A DNA stretch of 64,000 bases, taken from the NCBI RefSeq assembly GCF_000166335.1, contig NC_014657.1:1108501-1172500 (forward strand). Reading direction: 5' to 3'. The notes beneath the pieces are model-generated. The model did no database searches and had not been told where the DNA came from. It worked only from the letters and a program-made list of their open reading frames with translations. Shown here one piece after another: positions 18,528-27,637 of this stretch. The DNA comes from Caldicellulosiruptor owensensis OL. Its GTDB lineage: Bacteria; Bacillota; Thermoanaerobacteria; Caldicellulosiruptorales; Caldicellulosiruptoraceae. The first letter of the stretch is position 1, and the number at the start of each line of letters is the position of its first letter. The translations under genes and the position numbers were made by a program.

Positions 18528-19118
18528 ATGAGGGTGGCTTTATTTGGTGGTACCTTCAATCCTATTCATATTGGACATCTAATTATGGCTCAATATGTTT
18601 TGAATTTTTCACAAGTGCAAAAGGTTATATTTGTCCCCAATGGACATCCTCCGCACAAGATTGAAGATGTAGCAGATGCAAATGATAGGTTTGAAATGGT
18701 AAGACTCTCAATAGAAGATAATCCATATTTTGATATAAGCGACTTTGAAATCAAAAAAAGTGGACCAAGCTGGACTATAGATACGCTTGAGTATTTTTCA
18801 TCTATTTATGAAAGAGTATGTTTTATTATTGGAAGCGACAATCTTTCAGAGATAGTGAATTGGTACAAGGCAGAAGAGATTTTAAGAAGATACCCTCTTA
18901 TTGTTCTTCCACGAGAAAGAGATTTGTGTGCGATAAAAAAGGAAATAGAAAAGCTTTCTTCTAAATATGCTCAAGAGATTACTTTGATTCAGATGCCTAT
19001 TGTTGATATATCTTCAACAGAGATAAGAAAACTAATTCGCCAGAACAAAAGTATAAGATATATGGTTCATCCAAAGGTGGAAGAATATATTAAAAGAAAG
19101 GGGCTTTACAGAAGGTGA
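18528..19118 (+). CDS. nadD: Nicotinate-nucleotide adenylyltransferase
   Basis: This enzyme joins nicotinate mononucleotide and ATP to deaminated NAD in NAD synthesis. The nucleotidyltransferase motif GGTFNPIHIGHL occupies residues 6-17 and the second motif DISSTEIR is near the C-terminus. ATG 18528 is chosen over an upstream ATG at 18501 because AAGGAG (18515-18520) sits 7 nt before it and the protein then starts at the family-typical MRVALFGG. A TATAAT lies at 18486-18491. It overlaps yqeK by 4 nt. Confidence 0.94.
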   Translation: MRVALFGGTFNPIHIGHLIMAQYVLNFSQVQKVIFVPNGHPPHKIEDVADANDRFEMVRLSIEDNPYFDISDFEIKKSGPSWTIDTLEYFSSIYERVCFIIGSDNLSEIVNWYKAEEILRRYPLIVLPRERDLCAIKKEIEKLSSKYAQEITLIQMPIVDISSTEIRKLIRQNKSIRYMVHPKVEEYIKRKGLYRR

Positions 19119-19693
19119 AAATTGAGCAGATTAAAGATAAATTAAAAGAGATATTAGATGAAAAAAGGTATCTGCATTCGATTGGAACAATGGAGTATGC
19201 GGTAAAGCTTGCTGAAAGGTTTGGCGAAGATGTGCAAAAAGCAATGATTGCAGGACTTGTTCATGATGTTGCGAAGTGTCTTGATAAGCAGCAGTTGTTG
19301 AATTGTGCCTTGAAATCTGGTATAGTTATAGATAACATTATGCGCAGTCAAATAGAACTTTTGCACGGTCCTGCTGGAAGCTATTTAGCAAGACAGCTCT
19401 TTGGGATAGAAGATGTTGACATCTTAAATGCTATTGCATATCATACAACGGGAAGAGAAAATATGTCAAAGTTAGAAAAGATAATATATGTAGCTGATTT
19501 GATTGAACCTTCAAGACAATTTGAACATGTAGATAGGTTGAGGGAAAAATCATTTGAAGATTTAGAAAAAGCTGTTATGATGGCCATGGACAATACTTTA
19601 AAGTATGTAATTGAACGTGGAGGTTTAATACATCCCAATACTATATATGCAAGAAATTGGCTTATATTACGAGAAAGCGGGGAAGTAAGGTGA
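19115..19693 (+). CDS. yqeK: YqeK-type HD-domain dinucleoside tetraphosphatase
   Basis: This 192-residue HD-superfamily hydrolase carries the metal-binding motif LVHDVAKC (about residues 48-55) and a later conserved AIAYHTTGRENMSKLEKIIYVADLIE. YqeK proteins hydrolyse Ap4A symmetrically to two ADP in Gram-positive bacteria. The GTG start overlaps the nadD stop by 4 nt, the usual arrangement in Firmicutes (nadD-yqeK-(LCP)-rsfS). Confidence 0.9.
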   Translation: MKIEQIKDKLKEILDEKRYLHSIGTMEYAVKLAERFGEDVQKAMIAGLVHDVAKCLDKQQLLNCALKSGIVIDNIMRSQIELLHGPAGSYLARQLFGIEDVDILNAIAYHTTGRENMSKLEKIIYVADLIEPSRQFEHVDRLREKSFEDLEKAVMMAMDNTLKYVIERGGLIHPNTIYARNWLILRESGEVR

Positions 19694-20901
19694 AGAAGAT
19701 ACGAATCAAGAAAGAAGCAAAAATGTTTTTGGCATCTTTTTTGGCTACTGTAGCAGTTATATTTTTGCTTATTCTTGCTACAGCTTTATATTACAAAAAC
19801 ACAAAAACACTTCCGCCAATAATAAATAGTCTCATTGAAAAGGTTACAAATACTGAGACAAACGGGCTTGAGAATAATTTGCCAATGAACATTTTAGTTC
19901 TTGGAGAAGATGAAAAAGAAGGTGGAAGGTCAGACACCATAATGCTTGTCCGTATCCAGAAAGATTTCCAACCAGTTATTATTTCTATTCCAAGGGATAC
20001 AAGAGTAAAGATAGAGGGTATAAGAGGATATTCAAAAATCAATGCTGCATATGCCTATGGCAAGTCAAAGCTGGCCATAAAAACTGTAGAAGATCTTCTG
20101 GGCATAAAAATTGACAGATACGTTGCCCTAAATTATGAAGCGGTCAAAAAAATTGTTGACGCAGTTGGTGGAGTGGATGTTGAAGTTCCTTTCCATTTAT
20201 ACTATAAAGATACAACACCAGGCAAAGAGCTTTTTATAGATATCCCTGCCGGTCTTCAGCATTTAGATGGTGAAAAAGCAGTTAAGTTTTTGCGCTGGCG
20301 ACACAACTCAAACGGCAAAGAGTATGGCAGAGGCGGAGATTTGGGTAGAATTGAGATGCAGAAGAAATTTGTGTTTGCTTTAATTGAGAAGGTATTAAAA
20401 CCACAAAACCTTATAAAACTTCCAGGTATTATCCAGACAGCTACAAAGTACGTGGATCACAGTTTTACAAGAGATGAAATGGTTTGGTTTATCCAAAATG
20501 CAGGTAAGTTAAGTAACCAAAATATAATGACAGCTGTGCTGCCTGGCTACCCTAAGTATATTGACAATGTTTCTTACTATATATTGGATGAAGAAAAATG
20601 TAAACAGCTTATTGAGGATTTAAATGAGCCAGAGATAATAAAGGAGAATATAAAGATAAAAGTGATAGGAGAAAGTGGCAGCGAAAAGGCAGCTTTGCTC
20701 AAAAGCGGGCTTGAATCAAAAGGGTATGTAAATGTTGTGGTAGGAAGTCAAAAGAGTATTCAAAATGCTACAATTGAACTAAAGAGGATTAACAGAAAAT
20801 ATTTAGAGCTACTAAGAAATGACATTGATCTTTCAACTTTTCAGGTGGTTTATTCACCAGACTATGAGGAAAAGTATGATATTTATATTAAAGTAAAATA
20901 A
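19690..20901 (+). CDS. LytR-CpsA-Psr (LCP) family protein, second copy
   Basis: This is a membrane-anchored LCP glycopolymer ligase of 403 residues from GTG 19690, which overlaps the yqeK stop by 4 nt; a longer frame from 19657 lacks a ribosome site. The membrane segment covers about residues 10-32. The LCP domain shows MNILVLGEDE, GGRSDTIMLVRI, ISIPRDTRVKI and KINAAYAYG, with KFLRWRHNSN and LGRIEMQKKFV further on. A C-terminal LytR_C-like domain (about 315-400) follows. It lacks the Q/S/T-rich tail of the other LCP protein in this window. Confidence 0.88.
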   Translation: MKKIRIKKEAKMFLASFLATVAVIFLLILATALYYKNTKTLPPIINSLIEKVTNTETNGLENNLPMNILVLGEDEKEGGRSDTIMLVRIQKDFQPVIISIPRDTRVKIEGIRGYSKINAAYAYGKSKLAIKTVEDLLGIKIDRYVALNYEAVKKIVDAVGGVDVEVPFHLYYKDTTPGKELFIDIPAGLQHLDGEKAVKFLRWRHNSNGKEYGRGGDLGRIEMQKKFVFALIEKVLKPQNLIKLPGIIQTATKYVDHSFTRDEMVWFIQNAGKLSNQNIMTAVLPGYPKYIDNVSYYILDEEKCKQLIEDLNEPEIIKENIKIKVIGESGSEKAALLKSGLESKGYVNVVVGSQKSIQNATIELKRINRKYLELLRNDIDLSTFQVVYSPDYEEKYDIYIKVK

Positions 20902-20922
20902 AAAAGGGGTGAAAAAAGCAAA

Positions 20923-21255
20923 TTGGAACAAAAAATATATGAGATTGTAAAACTCCTATCTGACAAAAAAGCTCAAGATATAGTGGTTTTGGACATTTCA
21001 AAGCTAACCATAATAGCAGACTATTTTATTATATGCAGTGCTTCGAATGTTCAACACGTGAAAGCCATTGTGGATGAGATAGAAGAAAAAGAACCAGTGC
21101 GTATTTTGAGAATTGAAGGCAAAGAGAGTTTCAGATGGGTTGTTGTAGATTTTGGCGATATAATTCTTCATATCTTCCACGAAAAAGAGAGAGAATTTTA
21201 TAATCTTGAACGATTGTGGATAGATGCTCAAAAGGTTGAGATTGCAGCATTGTAG
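20923..21255 (+). CDS. rsfS: Ribosomal silencing factor RsfS
   Basis: RsfS binds ribosomal protein uL14 and blocks subunit joining when nutrients are scarce. The 110-residue length and segments DIVVLDIS, ADYFIICSASNVQHVKAI and WVVVDFGDIILHIF are diagnostic. The start is TTG behind AGGGGTG. It follows nadD-yqeK-LCP, a common Firmicute order. Confidence 0.93.
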   Translation: MEQKIYEIVKLLSDKKAQDIVVLDISKLTIIADYFIICSASNVQHVKAIVDEIEEKEPVRILRIEGKESFRWVVVDFGDIILHIFHEKEREFYNLERLWIDAQKVEIAAL

Positions 21256-21301
21256 TAATAACTAACTGATTCAAATGAAAAAATCAATGGGGGTATGAGA
21301 A

Positions 21302-23755
21302 ATGGAATATAATTTTAAAGAGATTGAAAAGAAATGGCAGCAAAAATGGTTTTCACAGAACAAATACAAAGTATCAGAGGACAGTCCAAAACCAAAATAT
21401 TATGTCCTTGAGATGTTTCCATATCCTTCAGGAAAACTTCATATGGGGCATGTTAGGAACTATTCAATAGGTGATGTGTTTGCACGTTTTATGAGGTTAA
21501 AGGGCTACAACGTTTTGCATCCGATGGGTTGGGATGCGTTTGGTCTTCCCGCTGAAAATGCTGCTATAAAGCATGGAATTCATCCTTCTGACTGGACATG
21601 GTCAAACATTCAGAATATGAAAAGGCAGCTTATGGAACTTGGAATTAGCTATGATTGGGACAGAGAAGTAGCAACATGCCATCCTGATTATTATAAATGG
21701 ACACAGTGGATGTTCTTGCAGTTTTATAAAGCTGGACTTGCTTATAGAAAGAGATCATATGTGAACTGGTGTCCATCCTGTGAGACTGTGCTTGCAAATG
21801 AACAGGTTGTAAATGGTAGATGTGAAAGATGTAAATCACTTGTTGGTAAAAAAGATTTAGAGCAGTGGTTTTTCAGGATTACTAACTATGCCGAAAGGCT
21901 TTTACGTGATATAGAAAAACTTGATGGTTGGCCAGAGAAAGTAAAAATAATGCAGAAGAACTGGATAGGAAGAAGTGAAGGTGCAGAAATTGAGTTTGAA
22001 ATTGAAGGCTTGGGTAAGAAAATAAAAGTGTTTACTACAAGGCCTGATACCCTTTTTGGTGTCACATACCTTGTTTTGGCTCCAGAACATCCTTTAACAA
22101 AGGAGATAATAGCAGGAAAACCTCAGGAGAAAGAGTGTCTTGAGTTTATCGAAAAGATGCAATATCTAAATGAGATTGAGAGAACTTCTACAGAGATAGA
22201 AAAAGAGGGAAGGTTTACTGGTGGGTATGCTATCCATCCTCTAACAGGTGAAAGAGTGCCAATATACATTGCAAACTATGTGCTGGTTGATTATGGAACA
22301 GGGGCTGTAATGGGTGTTCCAGCTCATGACCAGAGGGACTTTGAGTTTGCTAAAAAGTATAATCTTCCTATTAAAGTTGTGATAAAAGGTGAAGGTGTTG
22401 ACATTGAAAATCTTCAGAGTGCTTATGAAGATGAGGGTGTTTTGATTAATTCTGGAATTTTTGATGGGCTTAAAAACACAGATGCTATGAAAAAGATAAC
22501 ACAGTATCTGGAACAAAAAGGTGTTGGCAGGGCATGTGTAACGTATAAACTCAGAGACTGGTTAATATCCAGGCAACGTTATTGGGGAGCTCCAATTCCT
22601 ATTGTATATTGTGATGAATGTGGGATTGTTCCTGTACCTGAGGAAGATTTGCCTGTTTTGCTACCTTACAATGTTGAGTTCAAACCAACAGGCCAGTCAC
22701 CACTTTCTTACTGTGAAGAGTTTGTTAACACCACATGTCCAAAGTGCGGAAGACCTGCAAAGAGAGAAACTGATACAATGGACACGTTTATATGTTCCTC
22801 GTGGTATTATTTTAGATACACTGACCCCAAAAATGATCAAAAACCTTTCGAAAAATCGCTTGTTTCTTACTGGCTTCCTGTTGACCAGTATATTGGCGGG
22901 GTTGAACATGCTATATTGCATCTTCTATATTCGAGGTTCTTTACAAAGGTGCTATATGACCTTGGCTATGTACCTTTTGAAGAGCCTTTCAAGAACCTCT
23001 TGACGCAAGGCATGGTGTTAAAAGATGGAGCAAAGATGTCAAAATCGCTTGGAAATATAGTCAGTCCTGAAGACATAATAGAAAAGTATGGAGCTGACAC
23101 AGCAAGGCTGTTTATACTCTTTGCTGCACCGCCAGAGAGAGATTTAGAGTGGTCAGACCAAGGGGTTGAAGGATGTTTTAGGTTTTTAAATAGGCTGTGG
23201 AGACTTTATATAGAACTTAAAAACAAACTTGCAGATGATAATCTTGTTGGTGAGTCTGAACTTGATGATGAGCTAAGATATAGATTAAATTATACAATTA
23301 AAAAGGTCACAGAGGATATAGGGGAAAGGTTCAATTTTAACACTGCTATCAGTACTATCATGGAACTTTTAAATTTCTTGTATGAATATAAGGAAAGTGG
23401 AAAATTAAACAAAGATTTAATTATAGATACACTCAGGAATTTATTAATATTGATTTATCCATTTACACCTCACATTGCATGTGAGCTATGGGAGGTTATG
23501 GGGTTTGGTGAGGACATTGAAGAGGTAAGCTGGCCTCAGTATGATGAAGCTGCTCTTGTTCGAAAGAATGTAGAAATTGCTATTCAGGTAAATGGCAAGG
23601 TAAGGTCAAGGATGAATATCTCTGTAGATATGACCGAAGATGAAGTAAAACAGGCAGTTTTGAATGACCAAAAACTGAAATCACTTTTGGATGGAAAAGA
23701 AATTGTGAAATTTGTGTACGTGAAAAATAGACTTGTTAACATCGTGGTGAAATAA
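21302..23755 (+). CDS. leuS: Leucyl-tRNA synthetase
   Basis: This class I synthetase of 817 residues charges tRNA-Leu. The HIGH-type motif appears as [15 protein letters not shown] (about residues 41-55) and the KMSKS loop as KMSKSLGN (about 577-584). The editing CP1 domain between them contains the TTRPDTLFG threonine-rich patch and the conserved [13 protein letters not shown] zinc-type CPSC/CERC pair is present near residue 158. No T-box leader exists in the 46 nt upstream. A bidirectional terminator follows. Confidence 0.97.
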   Translation: MEYNFKEIEKKWQQKWFSQNKYKVSEDSPKPKYYVLEMFPYPSGKLHMGHVRNYSIGDVFARFMRLKGYNVLHPMGWDAFGLPAENAAIKHGIHPSDWTWSNIQNMKRQLMELGISYDWDREVATCHPDYYKWTQWMFLQFYKAGLAYRKRSYVNWCPSCETVLANEQVVNGRCERCKSLVGKKDLEQWFFRITNYAERLLRDIEKLDGWPEKVKIMQKNWIGRSEGAEIEFEIEGLGKKIKVFTTRPDTLFGVTYLVLAPEHPLTKEIIAGKPQEKECLEFIEKMQYLNEIERTSTEIEKEGRFTGGYAIHPLTGERVPIYIANYVLVDYGTGAVMGVPAHDQRDFEFAKKYNLPIKVVIKGEGVDIENLQSAYEDEGVLINSGIFDGLKNTDAMKKITQYLEQKGVGRACVTYKLRDWLISRQRYWGAPIPIVYCDECGIVPVPEEDLPVLLPYNVEFKPTGQSPLSYCEEFVNTTCPKCGRPAKRETDTMDTFICSSWYYFRYTDPKNDQKPFEKSLVSYWLPVDQYIGGVEHAILHLLYSRFFTKVLYDLGYVPFEEPFKNLLTQGMVLKDGAKMSKSLGNIVSPEDIIEKYGADTARLFILFAAPPERDLEWSDQGVEGCFRFLNRLWRLYIELKNKLADDNLVGESELDDELRYRLNYTIKKVTEDIGERFNFNTAISTIMELLNFLYEYKESGKLNKDLIIDTLRNLLILIYPFTPHIACELWEVMGFGEDIEEVSWPQYDEAALVRKNVEIAIQVNGKVRSRMNISVDMTEDEVKQAVLNDQKLKSLLDGKEIVKFVYVKNRLVNIVVK

Positions 23756-23793
23756 AATAAAGAGGGCATTTCGGGATGTGCCCTCTTTATTTT
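23754..23793. terminator. Bidirectional terminator between leuS and dacF
   Basis: AAAATAAAGAGGGCA (23754-23768) and TGCCCTCTTTATTTT (23779-23793) form a perfect 15-bp stem with a 10-nt loop. The AT-rich flanks act as T-tracts in both directions. The stop codon of the convergent carboxypeptidase gene is inside the stem. Confidence 0.9.
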
Positions 23794-25142
23794 AATCTTC
23801 TGTTGTGCAAGTTTGAAAAGTCTATCGTTTTTGTGGCTCTGAGCTTAAGTTTGGCTCTTCTGCGCTTAAATCTAATTATGGTTATTATTGTGAAAAGGAG
23901 TACAAGTAAAATAGCTCCAATCAAAAGTTCTATCACTATTTTAGTGCCCTTTATCAACCCTTTTTTTACATTCTGGAGAATTTTCTTTGCAGGCTGTATC
24001 TCATAACTCTCATATGATAACACAGGAATTGAGTTTATAAGATGCTCTTTGCTGTATATATATACATTTCCAATTACTGTATCTTTGTATATAGGAATTT
24101 TAAGGTCTTTTGAAAAATCAACAGTATACGTAAAATTGGATTCTGCTGGAGAATAAACATTTTGGAGGACATAAACAGGGATTTTGATATACCCATCCAG
24201 CCATTTATGGTTTGTTTTGTCTATTAATACCTTTCCGACAATTTGATTCTCTGAAAAAAGTTTCTCTCTTTTAAAGTTGTTAAAGCCATAATTAAATAGC
24301 TTAATTGCATCTGAAAAAGCATCTTCAGAAAAGAGAATAATAGCAATAAGTTCTATGTCATCTTTTTTAGCAGAGGCAATTAAGCATCTTTTTGCCTGGG
24401 TTGTATACCCTGTTTTTATTCCTGTGGCATATGGGTAATAATATTTAGAGTTTTTTCGCAAAAGCTTGTTTATATTATAAATTATCTGCCACTCAGGTTT
24501 TTCATGCATTGAAGCAGTTGTTATTCTATATTCAACTGTAGAAAATATCTTTCTTAATATTTCATTTTGATAAGCCTGTCTTGCAATAAGGCTCAAATCA
24601 TAAGCAGTTGTATAGTGTTCAGGTGAGTGAAGTCCATGTGGATTCACAAAATAAGAATTTTTAGCTCCAATACTTTTGGCATATTCATTCATTTTCTTTA
24701 CAAATTCGGGGATACTACCTGCTATATTTTCAGCAATCACGTTAGCTGCGTCATTTGCAGATATCAAAAGCATTGCATAAAGAAGGTCCTGGAAAGATAT
24801 AGTCTCACCTGGATTCAAATAATAACTGCTACTTCCTGGTTCAATCATTGTGGCTTTTGAAGAAACTTTAAATATCTTGTTAAGATCATGTTCATATGAT
24901 ATAGCAACAAGTGCTGTGAGAACCTTGGTAGTGCTTGCAGGGAAGCATCTTAAATTAGGATTTTTTTCAAATAAAATCTGCCCTGTATGTGCTTCAACTA
25001 AAATAGCTGACTTTGCGCTCAAACCGAGTTTGTCTGAAGCTTCTTGCTGTGAATATGTGTAAAAGGGGTATGTAAAAAGTATTGCAAAAAAAAGTACTGA
25101 GATAATTAGATATAAGACTACCTTTTTTAGAAACTGAGACAT
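23787..25142 (-). CDS. D-alanyl-D-alanine carboxypeptidase (PBP5/DacF type)
   Basis: This is a 451-residue low-molecular-weight penicillin-binding protein that trims the terminal D-Ala of peptidoglycan stem peptides. An N-terminal signal (about residues 8-30) is followed by the three active-site motifs: SxxK in PASTTKVLTAL, SxN in ISANDAANV and KTG in GIKTGYTTQAK. A C-terminal hydrophobic helix and a basic tail (about 405-450) anchor it in the membrane. A second paralogue is at 47808-48935. GGCGGTGA on the minus strand serves as ribosome site. Confidence 0.92.
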   Translation of the reverse strand: MSQFLKKVVLYLIISVLFFAILFTYPFYTYSQQEASDKLGLSAKSAILVEAHTGQILFEKNPNLRCFPASTTKVLTALVAISYEHDLNKIFKVSSKATMIEPGSSSYYLNPGETISFQDLLYAMLLISANDAANVIAENIAGSIPEFVKKMNEYAKSIGAKNSYFVNPHGLHSPEHYTTAYDLSLIARQAYQNEILRKIFSTVEYRITTASMHEKPEWQIIYNINKLLRKNSKYYYPYATGIKTGYTTQAKRCLIASAKKDDIELIAIILFSEDAFSDAIKLFNYGFNNFKREKLFSENQIVGKVLIDKTNHKWLDGYIKIPVYVLQNVYSPAESNFTYTVDFSKDLKIPIYKDTVIGNVYIYSKEHLINSIPVLSYESYEIQPAKKILQNVKKGLIKGTKIVIELLIGAILLVLLFTIITIIRFKRRRAKLKLRATKTIDFSNLHNRRLK

Positions 25143-25290
25143 TAAATACTGTCACCGCCTTTAAAAGTTCTGTGTGTATATGATAAAATAAGTATATATT
25201 ATGACCAGCTTTTATGTCAATTGCTGGACTTCTGGCAAAATTTTTCACTCTCCTGTCAAGTACCACAATCAAAAAAGAAGGTGTTCTAAA

Positions 25291-25953
25291 ATGCCTGTAT
25301 TTACAAAAAAAGAAAAAGTTATGGTTGTAATTATTGCTGTACTTCTTATGCTCAATATATACCAGTATTTTACATACAATAGTTTTTCGGACAAAAGTAC
25401 CGGCAAAGTGGTTACCATTGAGGCGCAAGAAGGTGACAATGACATTGTGAAGAATGAGAGCAGAAAGACAACTGAGACAAATATCCAAGATTCTCAGCAA
25501 AAATATATTGTCTATGTGTGCGGAAACGTAAAAAATCCAGGAGTTTATGAGCTTTTGTCAGGTAGCAGAATAAACGATGCCTTGATTTTGGCGGGTGGAG
25601 CTTTGCATGGAAGTGACCTGAATTCAATTAATCTTGCCGAAAAAATCTATGATGGGCAAAAGATTTATATTCCAAAGATAGGCGAAATGCAGTCGCAAAG
25701 TAGTTTGTCTTCTTCTACAGGGGGGACAGCACAAGAGACTGTATCTGCAGGTGAAGGAAAAATAAACATCAATACTGCCACAAAGGAGGAGTTGAAAACT
25801 CTTGATAGAATTGGTGATAAACTTGCTGAAAGGATAATAGAATATAGACAAAAGCATGGTCCTTTTAAAAGTATTGAGGAGATAAAAAACGTGAACGGTA
25901 TCGGGGAGAAGATATTCGAAAGTATTAAGGATTCCATCACAGTGCAATCTTAG
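25291..25953 (+). CDS. comEA: ComEA-like DNA-binding competence protein
   Basis: ComEA binds double-stranded DNA outside the membrane during uptake. From ATG 25291 (ribosome site GAAGGTG) the product has 220 residues: a membrane anchor at about 9-24, an SLBB domain (IVYVCGNVKNPGVYEL onward, about 70-125) and a C-terminal helix-hairpin-helix pair (INTATKEELKTLDRIGDKLA and GPFKSIEEIKNVNGIGEKIF). The upstream ATG at 25201 lacks a ribosome site. The final serine and TAG stop are supplied by an inserted IS element; before insertion the frame would have ended CAA TAA. Confidence 0.9.
   Translation: MPVFTKKEKVMVVIIAVLLMLNIYQYFTYNSFSDKSTGKVVTIEAQEGDNDIVKNESRKTTETNIQDSQQKYIVYVCGNVKNPGVYELLSGSRINDALILAGGALHGSDLNSINLAEKIYDGQKIYIPKIGEMQSQSSLSSSTGGTAQETVSAGEGKININTATKEELKTLDRIGDKLAERIIEYRQKHGPFKSIEEIKNVNGIGEKIFESIKDSITVQS
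25940..25948. repeat. Target-site duplication, left copy
   Basis: CAGTGCAAT, identical to 27562-27570, directly abuts the left end of the IS element within the last codons of comEA. Confidence 0.8.
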
Positions 25954-25970
25954 TGTAAAATATTTATAGG
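25951..25970 (+). repeat. IS left terminal inverted repeat
   Basis: TAGTGTAAAATATTTATAGG matches the reverse complement of 27540-27559 at 15 of 20 positions. Confidence 0.7.
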
Positions 25971-25987
25971 ACTTGAGATGGAAAAAA

Positions 25988-26087
25988 TGCTCCCTCCTCT
26001 TGGGAAAAATGAGAGAATGATATAAAATAATGAGCAAAAAAAAGAAGAAGAAAACTGAAAGGAAAAACAAACCAAAGGAGGGAGCAA
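25988..26087 (+). promoter_or_regulatory. IS leader: internal promoter and ribosome-site-sequestering stem
   Basis: TGCTCCCTCCT at 25988-25998 is perfectly complementary (11 bp) to AGGAGGGAGCA at 26076-26086, which contains the transposase ribosome site. A likely promoter lies between them (TTGGGA 26000-26005, 17-nt spacer, TAAAAT 26023-26028). A transcript from that promoter would lack the upstream arm and be translatable; a read-through transcript from comEA would fold and hide the ribosome site. Confidence 0.5.
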
Positions 26088-26088
26088 A

Positions 26089-27528
26089 ATGTTTGATAAT
26101 ATTATAACAAAAATAGAGGAACTTTTAAATAGATTTGGAGAAGGGATAGTGGAGATATTAAGAGGTGAGAAAGATATAGCGATGTATTCAATGGAATTGA
26201 AGGAGAAGATGGATGAGATAGGGAAGGAGATGATAAAAGAGGCATGCGGGCTTGTAGATGAGATTGTAAGGAATGAAAAGAAGAGGAAGGCAAGGTATGA
26301 GGTTGTAAGGAAAGATAAGAGGAGCATAAAGACAATATTTGGAGATGTGGAATATATAAGGACGTACTACAAGAATAAAGAAGAGGGAGGGTATGTGTAT
26401 TTAGCAGATGAAATTTTGGGGATAGAGAAATACCAAAGAATAGACAAAGCAGTCAAAGCAGCAATAGTTGAGAAAGTAGTGGAAATATCATATGAAAAAG
26501 CAGCCAAAGAAGTATTAGGAGAAGAGAAAATGACAAGACAAAGTGTAATGAATATTTTGAGGAGGATAGAGGCAGCTCAGTTAGATAGAATCGAGCATAA
26601 TAAAAAAGGAGTTGCAGGCAGTAAAAAAGTGGTAAAAGAACTTTATATAGAGGCAGATGAAGATCATATTTCGTTACAAAACGGAGAAGGGAAGATAGCG
26701 AAGCTTGCGTACATAAATGAGGGATATAAAGAAGAGAAAGGGATTGTCAAAAGAAAGGAATTAAAAGGGGTGCATTATTTTAGCAGTATTAAAGAGAGAC
26801 CAGAAGATTTTTGGTCAAAAGTAAGTGAATATATAGAGGAGCACTATGAAACGGAGAAGATAGAGAAGATATATTTGTTAGGGGATGGAGCGGCATGGAT
26901 AAAGGAAGGGCTTGAATGGATAGTGGGTGCAGAATTTGTATTAGACAGGTTTCATCTAATGAGAGAGGTAATCAAAATAAGCGGTGGAGATAAGAATATT
27001 TTTGCTGGGATAGTAGAAGCATTGAGGGATAAGGATAGAGAGAAGTTTGAGGGATTGGTAGCTAAAGCGATGGAAAAGGCTGGAGAGGACAAAAGAGCGT
27101 TGAAGAGGATAAATGAAAGTAGGAGATATATAGCCAATCATTGGGATAATATAGTATTAGAGTTAGATAATAGGATTATAAAAGGATGTAGTGCAGAAGG
27201 GCATGTAAGCCACGTATTAGCAGATAGGATGAGTTCAAGACCAAGAGGATGGAGCGAACAAGGAGCAGAAGTGATGGTAAAGTTATTGAGCTTGAAGTAT
27301 AATGGTGTAAACTTGAAAGAAGCATATTTAAAAGAGATTTGTGGCAAGGAAGAGAAAGAAGAAAAAATATTGAAAGAAATTGTGAGAAAAAATGTTAAGA
27401 AGATAAGGAAACAGATTGAGGAGACGAGGAATAATGTGCCAATTTTAGCAAGAGGAAAAGTTGATTTGACGTTTAGAGTACTGAAAGGCCTAAGTACTGG
27501 AGATTTCTTAAATGCAGTCGTATTTTAA
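26089..27528 (+). CDS. ISLre2-family transposase
   Basis: The 479-residue protein belongs to the ISLre2/UPF0236 transposases. Family landmarks are YVYLADEILGIEKYQRID, the acidic residues of EADEDHISLQNG (about 188-199) and LGDGAAWIKEGLEWI (about 264-278), and the C-terminal CSAEGHVSHVLADRMSSRPRGWS patch in two halves; these are likely DDE-type catalytic positions. The frame is uninterrupted from a strong AGGAGGGAG ribosome site to a stop 33 nt from the right end. Codon use is purine-rich (many GAG, AGG, AAG) compared with its neighbours, consistent with acquired DNA. Confidence 0.9.
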   Translation: MFDNIITKIEELLNRFGEGIVEILRGEKDIAMYSMELKEKMDEIGKEMIKEACGLVDEIVRNEKKRKARYEVVRKDKRSIKTIFGDVEYIRTYYKNKEEGGYVYLADEILGIEKYQRIDKAVKAAIVEKVVEISYEKAAKEVLGEEKMTRQSVMNILRRIEAAQLDRIEHNKKGVAGSKKVVKELYIEADEDHISLQNGEGKIAKLAYINEGYKEEKGIVKRKELKGVHYFSSIKERPEDFWSKVSEYIEEHYETEKIEKIYLLGDGAAWIKEGLEWIVGAEFVLDRFHLMREVIKISGGDKNIFAGIVEALRDKDREKFEGLVAKAMEKAGEDKRALKRINESRRYIANHWDNIVLELDNRIIKGCSAEGHVSHVLADRMSSRPRGWSEQGAEVMVKLLSLKYNGVNLKEAYLKEICGKEEKEEKILKEIVRKNVKKIRKQIEETRNNVPILARGKVDLTFRVLKGLSTGDFLNAVVF

Positions 27529-27539
27529 TAAAAAATTTC

Positions 27540-27559
27540 CCTACAAACTCTTGACACTA
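27540..27559 (-). repeat. IS right terminal inverted repeat
   Basis: Read on the minus strand this is TAGTGTCAAGAGTTTGTAGG, the partner of the left repeat at 25951-25970. Confidence 0.7.
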
Positions 27560-27561
27560 TC

Positions 27562-27570
27562 CAGTGCAAT
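27562..27570. repeat. Target-site duplication, right copy
   Basis: CAGTGCAAT directly abuts the right end of the IS element. With the element removed, the joined sequence reads GTG CAA TAA in the comEA frame. Confidence 0.8.
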
Positions 27571-27577
27571 AAATCAA

Positions 27578-27606
27578 TTGACAAAACTCAAATAAAAGTT
27601 TATAAT
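27578..27606 (+). promoter_or_regulatory. Consensus sigma-A promoter of yceD-rpmF
   Basis: TTGACA (27578-27583) and TATAAT (27601-27606) are both perfect matches with a 17-nt spacer. It starts 17 nt outside the IS right end, so it belongs to the host sequence. The start codon of yceD follows 32 nt later. Confidence 0.9.
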
Positions 27607-27637
27607 ACAACCGTTATGATACGAGGTGACTGTAAAG

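Larger units (their letters stand above)
25949..27561 (+). mobile_element. ISLre2-family insertion sequence, complete
   Basis: The 1613-bp element has imperfect terminal inverted repeats (15 of 20 identical, 25951-25970 against 27540-27559) and one transposase gene. It is bounded by a 9-bp direct repeat CAGTGCAAT at 25940-25948 and 27562-27570, matching the target duplication size usual for ISLre2. All parts look intact, which suggests recent insertion. It sits at the very end of comEA and just before a strong promoter for the yceD-rpmF unit, so it probably disrupts neither neighbour. Confidence 0.88.

Noticed and set aside
21256-21301. Possible T-box leader before leuS
   Set aside because: The gap is only 46 nt and has no T-box sequence or terminator hairpin.
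25201-25290. Earlier ATG for comEA
   Set aside because: The added 30 residues are unlike the family, there is no ribosome site, and GAAGGTG before 25291 decides the start.
26102-27347. Minus-strand open frames across the transposase gene
   Set aside because: They mirror the purine-rich transposase frame, giving Ser/Leu/Phe-rich products with no ribosome sites.
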